This document shows, piece by piece, positions 1 to 8,466 of a DNA stretch of 23,393 bases; position 1 is the stretch's first letter; every line of letters starts with the position of its first letter. A program made the position numbers and the translations under genes. The DNA comes from Elusimicrobia bacterium UBA6262 (GTDB taxonomy: Bacteria; CAYTYR01; UBA6262). The notes under the pieces are model-generated. The model did no database searches. It saw only the letters and a program-made list of their open reading frames with translations, and was not told the origin of the DNA. The stretch lies in contig DJVG01000040.1 in assembly GCA_002441095.1 (NCBI GenBank), positions 1 through 23,393 of the forward strand, in the 5' to 3' direction.

Positions 1-50
1 ATACGACTACCGCTCCGTAAAGATATCGCACCAGCATTGAATGCACCAAC

Positions 51-85
51 AAAACACCAGGGGCTTAATGCCTCTGGTGTTTTTA
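51..85 (+). terminator. Rho-independent terminator of an upstream unit
   Basis: ACACCAGGGGC (54-64) and GCCTCTGGTGT (70-80) form an 11-bp stem with one G-U wobble and a 5-nt loop TTAAT. TTTT follows directly, and AAAA lies 5' of the stem, so it could also stop transcription on the other strand. It ends whatever lies left of the window. A 12-codon open tail ending in TGA at 38-40 may be the end of that gene but is too short to identify. Confidence 0.8.
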
Positions 86-173
86 CAGTGTATTATATTG
101 CTTTTAGAGAAATTTTAAGGTATTATATAAAAAACTTATAAAAGGAAAAAACATAAAAAGTAGATTTTGGTTA

Positions 174-202
174 TTGAAGTTTGATAAAATAAAGTATATT
201 AT
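174..202 (+). promoter_or_regulatory. Probable promoter of the T2SS operon
   Basis: TTGAAG (174-179) and TATTAT (197-202) are separated by 17 nt, a sigma70-like arrangement placing the transcript start near 209, just ahead of the gspE ribosome-binding site. The region is very AT-rich, so other -10 choices exist (for example TTGATA at 181 with TAATAT at 206). The -10 lies inside the palindrome at 192-215. Confidence 0.4.
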
Positions 203-215
203 TAATAATATACTT
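192..215. promoter_or_regulatory. Perfect 24-bp palindrome overlapping the gspE promoter
   Basis: AAGTATATTATT at 192-203 is the exact reverse complement of AATAATATACTT at 204-215. It ends directly before the Shine-Dalgarno sequence (GAGGAG, 216-221) of gspE. A dimeric regulator could bind it as an operator. AT-rich composition could also produce such symmetry by chance. Confidence 0.5.
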
Positions 216-225
216 GAGGAGAATA

Positions 226-1932
226 ATGTCTACTGATTGGGAAAACAGTTTTAAAAGTTTTCTATTAAAAGAAAAGCTCATTGATGATGAGCAGTGGCTC
301 TATGCCAAAGAGATCCAAAAGGAGAATAACGAGCGGATCGACCGCGTTTTACTCCGTCTTAATTTCGTCAAGGAAGAGCAGGTATTAAAGGTTTTCTCCT
401 TGATCTTTAAACTTCCCTACATCAGGATCAGCGAAGAAAAAATCGAACTGAAAACAGTCAAAAAAGTTTCCGTAAAATACGCGGTCCACCATAAGATCAT
501 GCCTTTGCGGGACGAGAACGGCACGGTGTTGATCGCCGCTTCGGATCCCCTGGATATTCATTTACAAGACGAATTACGACTGTTGATAGGGCAAAGTATC
601 AAGATCTGCCTGACCGGCAGCAAGGATATAGAAGAGGCGATAGAGGAATATTATGGTATTGGCGCGGCAACTATGGAAGAGATCGCTCAAACCCAGATAG
701 GGGAAGATATTGCCGCCCCTCCACTGGCGCCTGACCACTCTGAATTAGGCAAGAAGGCGGAAGACGAAGCTTCTATTATCAAGTATGTTAATCAATTGAT
801 CTCCGATGCTTACCGGAACCGCGCTACCGATATTCATATCGAACCGTTCGAGGGTGATTTGCGCATTCGCTACCGGATAGACGGTGTATTGCACAAGATC
901 TCCGCGCCGGCAACCATCAAGCAGTTCGAGGCCGCGATCGTTTCCCGTATTAAGATCATGGCGGAGTTAAATATCGCGGAAAAAAGATTACCGCAGGACG
1001 GCCGCATAAAAGTACACCTGGAGGGAGAAGAAATCGACATTCGCGTCTCCACCATTCCTACTATCTGGGGAGAGAGCGTGGATTTAAGGATCTTGCCCCG
1101 CAACCGGGTGTTGCTTGGTTTGGAACAATTGGGCGTGCAGGAAGGCGACCTTAAGAATATTGAAAAATTGATCAAAATGCCGCACGGTATAGTCCTGGTG
1201 ACCGGTCCGACCGGCAGCGGGAAAACGACCACTCTCTATGCCTGCCTGAACAAGATCAACTCGCTGGAAAAAATGATCGTTACTATTGAGGATCCAGTGG
1301 AATATCAACTGGGAGGCATAAACCAGATCCAGGTCAAGCCCAAGATCGGTTTGACTTTTGCCGAAGGATTGCGCTCGATACTGAGGCAGGATCCCAATAT
1401 CATCATGGTCGGCGAGATCCGGGACCCGGAAACAGCGGAGATCGCTATCCGGGCTTCTCTGACCGGACATCTGGTTTTCAGCACTTTACATACCAATGAC
1501 GCTTGTGGCGCGATCACGCGCTTGATCGATATGGGTATTGCTCCGTATCTGGTCTCTTCTTCAGTGGAAGCGGCATTAGCGCAACGGTTGGTCCGGGTTT
1601 TGTGCCCGCACTGCAAAATAGCCTATAAACCTGACCAGAAAATCCTGGTTGATATGGAAGTAACCACCTCTGGGGCCAAGGACCTGACCATCTACCGGGC
1701 CGCTGATGATGGCTGCGAGAAATGCAACCATATGGGTTACCAGGGTCGTACCGGTATTTATGAACTATTAATGATCGACGATGACATCAGGAGAGTAATA
1801 CTGGAACGGGGAGCGGTCAGCACTATCAGGCAAAAGGGGATCGCGCTGGGGATGAAAACCTTACGTATGGACGGTTGGAGCAAGGTAATGCAGGGGATAA
1901 CCAGCCTGGATGAAGTATTAAGAGTAACATAG
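226..1932 (+). CDS. gspE: Type II secretion ATPase GspE
   Basis: Cytoplasmic hexameric ATPase that powers assembly of the T2SS pseudopilus. The 568-residue protein has an N-terminal MshEN/T2SSE_N-type domain (about 1-150) and a C-terminal ATPase. The Walker A motif GPTGSGKTTT is near residues 327-336 (Lys333). The Walker B region IIMVGEIRDPETA has Glu397. Two CxxC pairs (Cys460/463 and Cys497/500) form the zinc-binding CM domain typical of GspE and PilB. I chose ATG 226 because GAGGAG at 216-221 sits just upstream; an in-frame TTG at 214 would lie inside that site. The gene is first in an eleven-gene T2SS operon. PilB or MshE of type IV pili is the nearest alternative, but the following gspG-K pseudopilin set favours GspE. 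Confidence 0.95.
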   Translation: MSTDWENSFKSFLLKEKLIDDEQWLYAKEIQKENNERIDRVLLRLNFVKEEQVLKVFSLIFKLPYIRISEEKIELKTVKKVSVKYAVHHKIMPLRDENGTVLIAASDPLDIHLQDELRLLIGQSIKICLTGSKDIEEAIEEYYGIGAATMEEIAQTQIGEDIAAPPLAPDHSELGKKAEDEASIIKYVNQLISDAYRNRATDIHIEPFEGDLRIRYRIDGVLHKISAPATIKQFEAAIVSRIKIMAELNIAEKRLPQDGRIKVHLEGEEIDIRVSTIPTIWGESVDLRILPRNRVLLGLEQLGVQEGDLKNIEKLIKMPHGIVLVTGPTGSGKTTTLYACLNKINSLEKMIVTIEDPVEYQLGGINQIQVKPKIGLTFAEGLRSILRQDPNIIMVGEIRDPETAEIAIRASLTGHLVFSTLHTNDACGAITRLIDMGIAPYLVSSSVEAALAQRLVRVLCPHCKIAYKPDQKILVDMEVTTSGAKDLTIYRAADDGCEKCNHMGYQGRTGIYELLMIDDDIRRVILERGAVSTIRQKGIALGMKTLRMDGWSKVMQGITSLDEVLRVT

Positions 1933-1942
1933 TGAGGAAAAT

Positions 1943-3145
1943 ATGCCATATTTCAGATATAACGCCAAGAATATATCCGGAGAGATCATCAGCGAGGTAA
2001 TAGAAGCTGATAATAATAAGATCGTGGTGGCATATATCCACAGTAAGGGGTTTTATCCAGTCAGTGTAACTGAGGAAAAAAGTAAAAGTAAAGGCTTCAT
2101 GCTCAAGAAAAAGATCAGCGCTTCCGACCTGCTGATCTTTACCCATCAACTTACTGACTTGCTTAAAGGCGGGTTGCCTATTGCTAAAGCAGTGGAATTA
2201 GCCTATAAGCAAACAGAAAACCAGAACCTGAAAGAGATCATTTTAGATATTCGCGATCAATTGCATAAAGGAAGCTCTTTATCCGACGCTTTGAGCAAAT
2301 ATCCCCAGGTTTTTGATTCGCTGTACATTGGTTTGATCAAGGCCGGCGAATCAAGCGGTGTATTAGAGACCAGCTTGGAACGAGTCAGTCATTACCAGGA
2401 GAAACAGCAAGACTTGCTGAATAAAATTAAGGCTGCTTTGGCCTATCCGGCGGCTATGTTATTGGTGGGATTGGCAACGATCACGTTCCTGTTGATTTTC
2501 GTGATACCCCGTTTTGCCGTTATTTTTCAGGATATGGAACGGCTTTTACCCCTGCCAACCAGAATGTTGATCTTTTTGAGCAATGCCCTGATCCATTGGT
2601 GGTGGTTATTCCTCATAGTGGTCACCTTCAGCGCGGTCATGGCTAAACGGTACCTGGATACCGCTGCCGGCCGCAAGTGGTTTGACCGCCTGAAATTAAA
2701 AATATTCATTATCGGCAAGATCATGCAACAGGAAATGGTCGTACGTTTTACCAGGACATTGGGGATATTATTGTCTAATGGTGTCCCGCTTATCCGCGCT
2801 CTGGAGATGGTAAAAAAGGTGGTTGGGAACACGGTCATCACTGAAGAGATCGACCGTATTTATGAAGAGATCAAAGTTGGTAAAGGATTAGTCGAGCCGT
2901 TGAGTAAGAGCCAGGTCTTTCCCCCGGTATTGAGCGATCTAGTAGCCGCGGGGCAGGAGGTCGGCAGTATGGAAAATTCTTTATTGAAGGCTGCCGATGC
3001 CTATGAAGCGAAAGTCGAGAATACCGTGAAGATCGCCACCAGCCTGATGGAACCATTGGTGATCCTGGGCATGGGCCTGATCGTGGGTTTCATCGTCCTG
3101 GCTATGTTGCTGCCGATTTTTGAGATCAGTGGCGCGATCAAGTAG
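1943..3145 (+). CDS. gspF: Type II secretion inner-membrane platform protein GspF
   Basis: Polytopic inner-membrane protein on which GspE acts to drive pseudopilin insertion. At 400 residues it has the family's usual length. It contains two T2SSF domains of about 120 residues (roughly 65-190 and 265-390), each ending in a hydrophobic helix, and three membrane segments near 168-190, 216-234 and 370-393. The tract KAGESSGVLETSLERVSHY and its counterpart AAGQEVGSMENSLLKAADAY are the two typical repeat signatures. The start ATG lies 10 nt after gspE, preceded by GTGAGGAAA as a weak ribosome-binding site. A 75-nt gap with 7-nt repeats separates it from gspG. PilC is the paralogous alternative. Confidence 0.95.
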   Translation: MPYFRYNAKNISGEIISEVIEADNNKIVVAYIHSKGFYPVSVTEEKSKSKGFMLKKKISASDLLIFTHQLTDLLKGGLPIAKAVELAYKQTENQNLKEIILDIRDQLHKGSSLSDALSKYPQVFDSLYIGLIKAGESSGVLETSLERVSHYQEKQQDLLNKIKAALAYPAAMLLVGLATITFLLIFVIPRFAVIFQDMERLLPLPTRMLIFLSNALIHWWWLFLIVVTFSAVMAKRYLDTAAGRKWFDRLKLKIFIIGKIMQQEMVVRFTRTLGILLSNGVPLIRALEMVKKVVGNTVITEEIDRIYEEIKVGKGLVEPLSKSQVFPPVLSDLVAAGQEVGSMENSLLKAADAYEAKVENTVKIATSLMEPLVILGMGLIVGFIVLAMLLPIFEISGAIK

Positions 3146-3180
3146 TTGATTGTTGATTGTACGCTGCGCTGGTAGTTGAG
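3145..3180 (+). repeat. Short 7-nt periodic repeat between gspF and gspG
   Basis: GTTGATT occurs twice in tandem (3145-3151 and 3152-3158), followed by GTACGCTGCGCTGG and a further GTTGAG. The same layout, a GTTGATN heptad pair then GTACGCT, recurs at 21497-21516 in the tRNA cluster. It fills most of the only sizeable gap inside the pseudopilin region, before the AAGGAG ribosome-binding site of gspG at 3210-3215. Confidence 0.55.
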
Positions 3181-3220
3181 GGAAAAGACAAAATAGGAAT
3201 ATATATTTCAAGGAGTTACA

Positions 3221-3646
3221 ATGCGGTATCTAAACAATGAAAAAGGGTTTACGTTAATTGAAATAATGCTGGTGGTGGTGATAATCAGTATCCTCGTGAC
3301 TGTGGTCCTGCCGCGCTTTACCGGTAAAACCGAGCAAGCCCGTAATTCTGCCGCGAGATTGCAAATTGAGACGATAAGTATGGCGTTGGATTCTTATGAG
3401 CTCGACAATGGCCGTTATCCGACCAATGCTGAAGGATTAGCAGCGCTGCGCAGTAATCCGGGAAACCTGAAAAAATGGAATGGGCCATACCTGAAGAAAG
3501 ATGTTCCCCAGGATCCCTGGGATAATAATTATATGTACGTCTGCCCCGGCACTCATAATACTGATTATGATTTGTACTCGTATGGGCCGAATGGCGCGGA
3601 AGGCGGCGGGGATGATGTTGGCAACTGGACTGAAAAAACCAAGTAA
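3221..3646 (+). CDS. gspG: Major pseudopilin GspG
   Basis: Main subunit of the periplasmic T2SS pseudopilus, processed by a prepilin peptidase. The 141-residue precursor has a short leader ending in EKG, cleaved before FTLIE (Glu at mature position 5), followed by the hydrophobic N-terminal helix. The body carries the GspG signatures LDSYELDNGRYPT and GLAAL, and the C-terminal YDLYSYGPNGAEGG with GGGDD, the acidic loop that binds calcium in characterised GspG proteins. The start ATG has AAGGAG six nt upstream. No prepilin peptidase gene lies in this window, so it must be encoded elsewhere. It overlaps the start of gspH by about 35 nt. Confidence 0.96.
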   Translation: MRYLNNEKGFTLIEIMLVVVIISILVTVVLPRFTGKTEQARNSAARLQIETISMALDSYELDNGRYPTNAEGLAALRSNPGNLKKWNGPYLKKDVPQDPWDNNYMYVCPGTHNTDYDLYSYGPNGAEGGGDDVGNWTEKTK

Positions 3647-4106
3647 ACAGGCTGGGTTTACCCTGATAGAAATATCCCTGGTGGTCACGATCGTTGCGAT
3701 CCTGCTGGCGGTGGCTATGCCGACCTTAAGCAAAATGTATGCCGGAACCCAGCTGAGAACAGACGCGCAGGACCTGGCTGGAACTATGCGCTATGCCTAC
3801 CAGGCGGCATTGAACCGGCAAAAAAAATATAAAATAAACTATGACCAGTCAGTTGGCGGTTACCGGCTGGAAGAGGAATTGCCGGTATCAGGATTCCAGG
3901 AGATTAAAACCTCTTTGATCAAGGACCGGTCGCTGTCCAGCGGGGTTTCTTTTAAGAGATTGAGCGCGACTTATTTGATCATTTATCCCAATGGTTCGGC
4001 TGATAATATGAATATCCAGCTGGCGAACCAGGCAGGGGATGTGTGTACGATAAAGTTCACCGGGCTGACCGGGCAAGTGGAGGTATTGGACCATGCTGAG
4101 GAATGA
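3612..4106 (+). CDS. gspH: Minor pseudopilin GspH
   Basis: Minor T2SS pseudopilin. The leader ends KQAG, cleaved before FTLIEISLVV (Glu5), followed by a hydrophobic helix and a beta-rich C-terminal part. About 164 residues is usual for GspH. The reading frame stays open upstream to 3501, but that extension lies inside gspG and would put over 30 residues before the leader. ATG 3612 or ATG 3615, after a GGCGGGG stretch, gives a normal short leader. Both choices overlap the end of gspG, which suggests translational coupling. Assignment as GspH rests on the prepilin motif, size and position between gspG and gspI. The C-terminal domain itself is poorly conserved. Confidence 0.85.
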   Translation: MMLATGLKKPSKQAGFTLIEISLVVTIVAILLAVAMPTLSKMYAGTQLRTDAQDLAGTMRYAYQAALNRQKKYKINYDQSVGGYRLEEELPVSGFQEIKTSLIKDRSLSSGVSFKRLSATYLIIYPNGSADNMNIQLANQAGDVCTIKFTGLTGQVEVLDHAEE

Positions 4107-4437
4107 TTCTTCCGGGTTTTTATTAATGGAAGTTTTGTTGGCGGTAGCTATTTTTTCCATCGCTCTGGTGGCGTTGATCCAATCACAGGCAGCTTCTCTG
4201 CGCCAGAATGAAACCGCCCTTAACCTAAGTCTAGCGGCATTTGTGGGCTATCGCCACCTGGAAATGCTCCCTGATTATCAGGTAGACGATAATGAGCTCA
4301 GTCCTGAAAAATTCCAGATAGTAAGGGAATCACGATCTTTAGCCGATAACCTGGAGAAAATATTGATCACCGTTTCCTGGAAGGAACATGGAACAAAAAA
4401 GGAATTACAGATCGATACATTGCGCGCGAGCTACTGA
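4093..4437 (+). CDS. gspI: Minor pseudopilin GspI
   Basis: Short minor pseudopilin of 114 residues, the typical GspI size. The leader MLRNDSSG is followed by FLLMEVLLAVAIFSIALVAL, with Glu at mature position 5 and a hydrophobic helix. GspI, J and K form the pseudopilus tip complex in studied systems. Its ATG lies 14 nt inside the 3' end of gspH, and its own end overlaps gspJ by 50 nt, so it depends on coupled translation. The sequence after the helix is not distinctive; the call rests on size, motif and gene order. Confidence 0.85.
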   Translation: MLRNDSSGFLLMEVLLAVAIFSIALVALIQSQAASLRQNETALNLSLAAFVGYRHLEMLPDYQVDDNELSPEKFQIVRESRSLADNLEKILITVSWKEHGTKKELQIDTLRASY

Positions 4438-5014
4438 ATCCGGCTTTACTTTGATCGAGTTGATGATCACCAGCTTGATGATAGCGCTGATAATAAGTAC
4501 GGTATATTTTACTTCTTCGGCTGCCTTGGCCAATTCACGCAAGGCTTACCGCCAATTGGAAATGTATCAAAACGGCTTGGTCAGTCTGGAAAGGATCAGT
4601 GTTGATCTGCGCGGGGCTTTCGGCCGTTTGAGTGCCGGGAAGGACCATCTTGATCTTATCACCAGTAGTGCGCAGTTAAGGCCGGCAGACAAAGATTATG
4701 GCGTGATCGCAGTTAAATATTTCCTGCAGAACGGGCTTAACCGGTCGGAAACATTGCCCTGGCAGGATTTGCAAAACGAAAAGGAAATAATTGCCAAGCT
4801 CGCTCCTTTGGTAAGCGCGCTGGAATTTAAATATTATGACGGGCAGCAATGGCTGGACAGCTGGGATATGGCCGTTTTCAAAAAACTACCGCTGGCAGTG
4901 GCTGTCACCTTAAAGGTCAAGGGACCGGAAGAAAAGTCATTGCAGGAAAGGACTTTCAGCGCTGTGGTGCCGGTTTTCGCAAATGAAACCGTCTGGCTGG
5001 AAAATGTCAAATAA
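4388..5014 (+). CDS. gspJ: Minor pseudopilin GspJ
   Basis: Minor pseudopilin of 208 residues, in the usual GspJ range. A 19-residue leader ending in ESG precedes FTLIELMITSLMIALIIST, with Glu5 of the mature protein. The rest is a larger globular domain with the features expected of GspJ (RKAYRQLEMYQNGLVSLERI followed by a mixed beta region). The ATG at 4388 has AAGGA at 4381-4385 and lies 50 nt inside gspI. The leader is somewhat long, but no better start is visible before the cleavage site. It overlaps gspK. Confidence 0.87.
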   Translation: MEQKRNYRSIHCARATESGFTLIELMITSLMIALIISTVYFTSSAALANSRKAYRQLEMYQNGLVSLERISVDLRGAFGRLSAGKDHLDLITSSAQLRPADKDYGVIAVKYFLQNGLNRSETLPWQDLQNEKEIIAKLAPLVSALEFKYYDGQQWLDSWDMAVFKKLPLAVAVTLKVKGPEEKSLQERTFSAVVPVFANETVWLENVK

Positions 5015-5864
5015 AAAGAAGCAATTACAAAGCAATAAAGGCATCGCCCTGATCCTGATCCTATGGGTAATTGTGATCCTGGAAGCCGTGGTCGGCGGAT
5101 TTATTTACGTTTCCCGCCTGCAGACCAAGATCGCCGGCTATCAGGTAGAGACTTTAAAAGCCTTTGCCCTGGCGCGGGGCGGCATGGAAAAAGGGATCAA
5201 TTATATTAACAACCTGAAAAAAACGTCTTTGACTACAGAAGCTGCACCAGAGACTTTCCCCATGACTCTCACCGCGGAACTGGGTGAAGGTTCGTATAGC
5301 GTTACCCTTGATAATGAGGAAGGCAAGCTGAACCTTAATACCTGCTCCCGTGAGCAATTGCAGCAACTGCTGGGCAATAATGGGATCGAAGCGCATGGTA
5401 ACCTGCTTGATTTTATTTTTACCTGGCGGGAAAAGCGCGGCGCCTTGGACACTTTGCAGGAATTGTCGCTCGCTGGCCTGAACCAGGCGAATCTGGCAAA
5501 ATTGGAAGATTTAGCCACTGTTTACAGCAATGGTAAGATCAATGTCAACTCAGCTTCTCCGGAAGTACTGCAGCTTTTGCCTGGGATGACCGGTGATAAG
5601 ATCAAAGAAATAGTCACTTTCCGGTTAGGAATAGATAATTTGGCTGGGACCGCGGACGACCAGTTTTTGGATGCGACCAATATTTCCGGTATACTTGGAG
5701 CGCCTGTTTTGCGGGTCATCAGAGATAGTATTTGTTATCGCGGCAGATTCTATAAAATAGCGGCTAGCGGCAGTCTGGCAAAAACTACCCGGCAGATCAC
5801 CGCTTTCCTGGATTATGACGCGTCCAAGCAAACAGTAAAAATAATGTATTGGAAAGAAAAATAG
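5004..5864 (+). CDS. gspK: Pseudopilus tip protein GspK
   Basis: Largest minor pseudopilin, capping the pseudopilus. From ATG 5004 it has 286 residues. The leader ends SNKG before IALILILWVIVILEAVVGG and lacks Glu at position 5, as is characteristic of GspK. The globular part contains two helix-hairpin-helix-like motifs, LNLNTCSREQLQQLLG and INVNSASPEVLQLLPGM, which are typical of GspK. An in-frame ATG at 4983 would add seven residues. I prefer 5004 because the leader is then of normal length and the overlap with gspJ only 11 nt, but neither start has a strong ribosome-binding site. Confidence 0.9.
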   Translation: MSNKKKQLQSNKGIALILILWVIVILEAVVGGFIYVSRLQTKIAGYQVETLKAFALARGGMEKGINYINNLKKTSLTTEAAPETFPMTLTAELGEGSYSVTLDNEEGKLNLNTCSREQLQQLLGNNGIEAHGNLLDFIFTWREKRGALDTLQELSLAGLNQANLAKLEDLATVYSNGKINVNSASPEVLQLLPGMTGDKIKEIVTFRLGIDNLAGTADDQFLDATNISGILGAPVLRVIRDSICYRGRFYKIAASGSLAKTTRQITAFLDYDASKQTVKIMYWKEK

Positions 5865-5879
5865 GAGACAAGGCATAAA

Positions 5880-7433
5880 ATGTTTAGCCAAAAAAGCATA
5901 ACCGGCTTGGACCTGGGAACGCAAAATATCAAATTGGTGGTGCTGAAGAGTGCCAGGAACCGCTGGCATCTCCAAGAGGCTATTTTTGAAAAGATCCCAT
6001 TGGAGATCGCGGCCAATGAGGAACGCCGTGCCGCGTTTATCAAGGAATTCCTTATTAATGTTTTGCTCCGGGATCCGTCGCTTAAAAACGGTAAGCTGGT
6101 CACTGCTATCCCACGCAACGTGGCTATTCTTAAATATTTGAATTTGCCTTCTATCGATCAGAATGAGATCAGTAATATGTTGCCCTTTGAAATGGAGAAG
6201 CTGATTCCTCTTTCCATGGACCAGGTGGTTCTTGATTACCAATTGATTGACGTTAACAAAGAATCGAAGAATCCCTTGAGTGAGATTTTTGCCATAGTGG
6301 TCAAGAAAGACATAATCGATCATCAGCTGAAACTATTTACGGAAGTAGGCTGGGAGCCGGATTTTATTAATCTCAGCGCTGTGGCCATGTACAACGCTTT
6401 TGTCCAAAAATATCCTGAAGAGAAGAGCACGATAACCTTGTTGGATATCGGCACCCAAAGCACTGAGATCAGCATCTTAGTGGAAGGCTTGCTTAAATTT
6501 TCCCGTAGTGCCCCGGTAGGTGGCATCACTTTGGACCGGTTACTGCAAGATGAGCTTAATCTGGGCAGTGAAGAGATAGAACAACTGAAATTCAGCGGAC
6601 AGCTTTTCGAAAAGAACAATTTGCGCGCCATCGGGGAATCCTGGGCTAAGCTGTTACGCATGGAGATCACCCATACTTTTGAAGCGTTCCATACCGAACG
6701 TCAGCAACAAAAAGTGGAAAAGTTGTTTTTAAGTGGAGGAAGCAGCAGGTTGGCCGGGCTGGCAGAATACCTGAGCCGTAAATTAAACCTGCCGGTTGAA
6801 GATTTTGATCCTTTCCCCTTGCCAGGGGACGATGAAGGGAAAACCGCCGGGGCTCTGGGGTATTATTTTCCGGCTGCAGTTGGTTTAACCAGTCAGGGTA
6901 ATGGCCAGGCAAAATTAAGCTTGAACCTTTTACCCAAGAAATTTACCTGGGCTAAAAGACAACAACAAAGGAAAAAAAGTTTGTTGGCGATAGCCGGAGC
7001 AGTAGCTTTGGGTTTATTGTTTTTTGGCTTGAGGGGTTACGTGAATATCGAGAAGAAACAGCGGGAGATCACGTTTTTAGACCGCGAGCTCGCCGCGATT
7101 AAACCTGAAGTAACTATAGCCCAGGAATTGCAGGCCAAGATCCGGCTGTTGCGGGAAAGAAGCCAGGGAGCGGAATTCTTCCTGTCCGCTTTGCGGCAAT
7201 TGAGCTTGCTGGCACCTGCTAACGTCTATATCGATCACCTGGTTTTTGACCAGCAGGGACAAGTAAACCTGCGCGGTAAAACAGAAAATTACGGGACTGT
7301 CGCTACTTTTGTCCTGGCCTTGGAGAAATCGAAATATTTTAATAATGTGGTCAATAAAGGGTCCAGGGAGAACAAGCTGGGAAATATAAAGTTAGTGGAA
7401 TTTGAAATAGAATGTAGAGTTAGGACACCATAA
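5880..7433 (+). CDS. gspL: T2SS platform protein GspL (PilM-PilN-like fusion)
   Basis: Inner-membrane assembly protein linking the GspE ATPase to the periplasmic side. Residues 1 to about 350 form an actin-like PilM/FtsA-type cytoplasmic domain: the phosphate-binding segment GLDLGTQNIKLV lies at the N terminus, a second one at LLDIGTQSTEISI, and FLSGGSSRLAGLAEYLS is the adenosine-side motif. A single membrane helix lies near 367-388, followed by a short coiled coil and a PilN/GspL-like ferredoxin-fold periplasmic domain to 517. This PilM+PilN fusion is the standard GspL architecture. Together with the following PilO-like gene it supports gspL-gspM rather than separate pilus genes. Confidence 0.88.
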   Translation: MFSQKSITGLDLGTQNIKLVVLKSARNRWHLQEAIFEKIPLEIAANEERRAAFIKEFLINVLLRDPSLKNGKLVTAIPRNVAILKYLNLPSIDQNEISNMLPFEMEKLIPLSMDQVVLDYQLIDVNKESKNPLSEIFAIVVKKDIIDHQLKLFTEVGWEPDFINLSAVAMYNAFVQKYPEEKSTITLLDIGTQSTEISILVEGLLKFSRSAPVGGITLDRLLQDELNLGSEEIEQLKFSGQLFEKNNLRAIGESWAKLLRMEITHTFEAFHTERQQQKVEKLFLSGGSSRLAGLAEYLSRKLNLPVEDFDPFPLPGDDEGKTAGALGYYFPAAVGLTSQGNGQAKLSLNLLPKKFTWAKRQQQRKKSLLAIAGAVALGLLFFGLRGYVNIEKKQREITFLDRELAAIKPEVTIAQELQAKIRLLRERSQGAEFFLSALRQLSLLAPANVYIDHLVFDQQGQVNLRGKTENYGTVATFVLALEKSKYFNNVVNKGSRENKLGNIKLVEFEIECRVRTP

Positions 7434-7444
7434 GGGCGTAAAAT

Positions 7445-7987
7445 ATGATCTTAAGAAAGAGAGAGAAAATAATCGCGATTATTTGTTTGGCCACGGCGGC
7501 AGCGGCAGCGCTTTATAATCTGGTCTTGGAGCCGGCTTATAAAAAATGGTCGCAAGTCAGTGAAGAGATCAATGCCAAACAATTATTACTGCAAAAGAGC
7601 CGGAGCTTATTACAACAAAAAGAGGCTCTGCAGCAGGAATTCACCCGGTTACAAAGTACTACGGCGAATTATGGCAATATAGAGCAATATGCCGCTAAAG
7701 TCCTGTGGCAGATGGAGAAACTCAGTAAAAAAGCGGAAGGAATGCAGATCACCAGTGTCACGCCATTGCCGGTCAAGGAAGAAAAAGGTTATCAATTCCT
7801 GGAAACCCAGATCAATTTTGATTCTGATATAAACGGGTTGGTGAAATTCATCTATAATTTGACCAGTACCGGTTATTTAATTAGTATCGAGCGATTGCAG
7901 ATAGATAATAACTTTGAGACCCCGACTGTCCTGAAAAGTCAGGTCCTGGTCTCTACGGTTTTTATGAATCCCGGAGAGAAAAAATGA
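7445..7987 (+). CDS. gspM: T2SS platform protein GspM (PilO-like)
   Basis: Bitopic inner-membrane protein of 180 residues that partners GspL. It has a short basic cytoplasmic end (MILRKREK), one membrane helix near residues 9-29, a coiled coil rich in Gln, Leu and Lys (about 38-70), and a C-terminal domain resembling the PilO/GspM ferredoxin-like fold. Primary sequence is poorly conserved in this family, so the call depends on architecture and its place after gspL. The last four bases ATGA overlap the start of the next gene, indicating translational coupling. Confidence 0.8.
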   Translation: MILRKREKIIAIICLATAAAAALYNLVLEPAYKKWSQVSEEINAKQLLLQKSRSLLQQKEALQQEFTRLQSTTANYGNIEQYAAKVLWQMEKLSKKAEGMQITSVTPLPVKEEKGYQFLETQINFDSDINGLVKFIYNLTSTGYLISIERLQIDNNFETPTVLKSQVLVSTVFMNPGEKK

Positions 7988-8454
7988 GACAAAAAGGGTT
8001 GATCCTGTTAGGTTTCGTGATCTGGCTGGCCTTGTTTATTCCCTGCCGTAGCAGAGCCGAATCCTATACCTATTACAGTCCCATACTGAAACGAAATATC
8101 TTCAGACCTTTATGGGATATTAAGAAAAACACCACGAGCGCGGCGGAATTGGAAAGAGCCCGTTTGGCCGAAGAACAAAAACAGGCGGAGCTAAAGGCCG
8201 CGGAAGAAAAAAAGCAAATAGAAGCCAGGAAACAGGAGTTACAAAAATCCCTGTTACTGAGCGGAATAGTGTATAATGGCAAGAAATACAGCGCCTTGAT
8301 CAGTGACCGTCGCACCGGATTGGGAGGTAATTATCAAATTGGCGATGTCATCAGTGATACCAAGGTTATATCTATTGATGAAGCCAATAAAACGGTTATC
8401 TTAAGCGACGAAGGTAAATTTACCATCATTCTAAAAGTAGGGGTTAGTCCATAG
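7984..8454 (+). CDS. GspC/PilP-like periplasmic connector
   Basis: A 156-residue inner-membrane-anchored periplasmic protein that probably joins the GspLM platform to the secretin. An N-terminal hydrophobic segment (about 6-25) is followed by YYSPILKRNIFRPL, matching the start of the GspC homology region. A charged Ala/Glu/Lys coiled coil spans about 52-90, and a small beta domain (LLLSGIVYNGKKYSALISD to the end) resembles PilP or the GspC HR domain. The PDZ or coiled-coil C-terminal domain of proteobacterial GspC is absent. Position just before the secretin gene fits either gspC or a PilP-type protein, so I leave the symbol empty. It starts in an ATGA overlap with gspM. Confidence 0.75.
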   Translation: MRQKGLILLGFVIWLALFIPCRSRAESYTYYSPILKRNIFRPLWDIKKNTTSAAELERARLAEEQKQAELKAAEEKKQIEARKQELQKSLLLSGIVYNGKKYSALISDRRTGLGGNYQIGDVISDTKVISIDEANKTVILSDEGKFTIILKVGVSP

Positions 8455-8466
8455 AGGAGGAATAGA

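Noticed and set aside
1..40. Tail of an upstream gene (12 codons ending in TGA at 38-40)
   Set aside because: Too short to identify or to prove coding; the terminator at 51-85 only suggests a gene ends nearby.
214..225. Upstream in-frame TTG as start of gspE
   Set aside because: It lies within the ribosome-binding site and palindrome; ATG 226 has correct spacing to GAGGAG.
5625..6323. 232-codon open frame on the minus strand across gspK/gspL
   Set aside because: It is antisense to two well-supported genes and shows no recognisable domain or ribosome-binding site.
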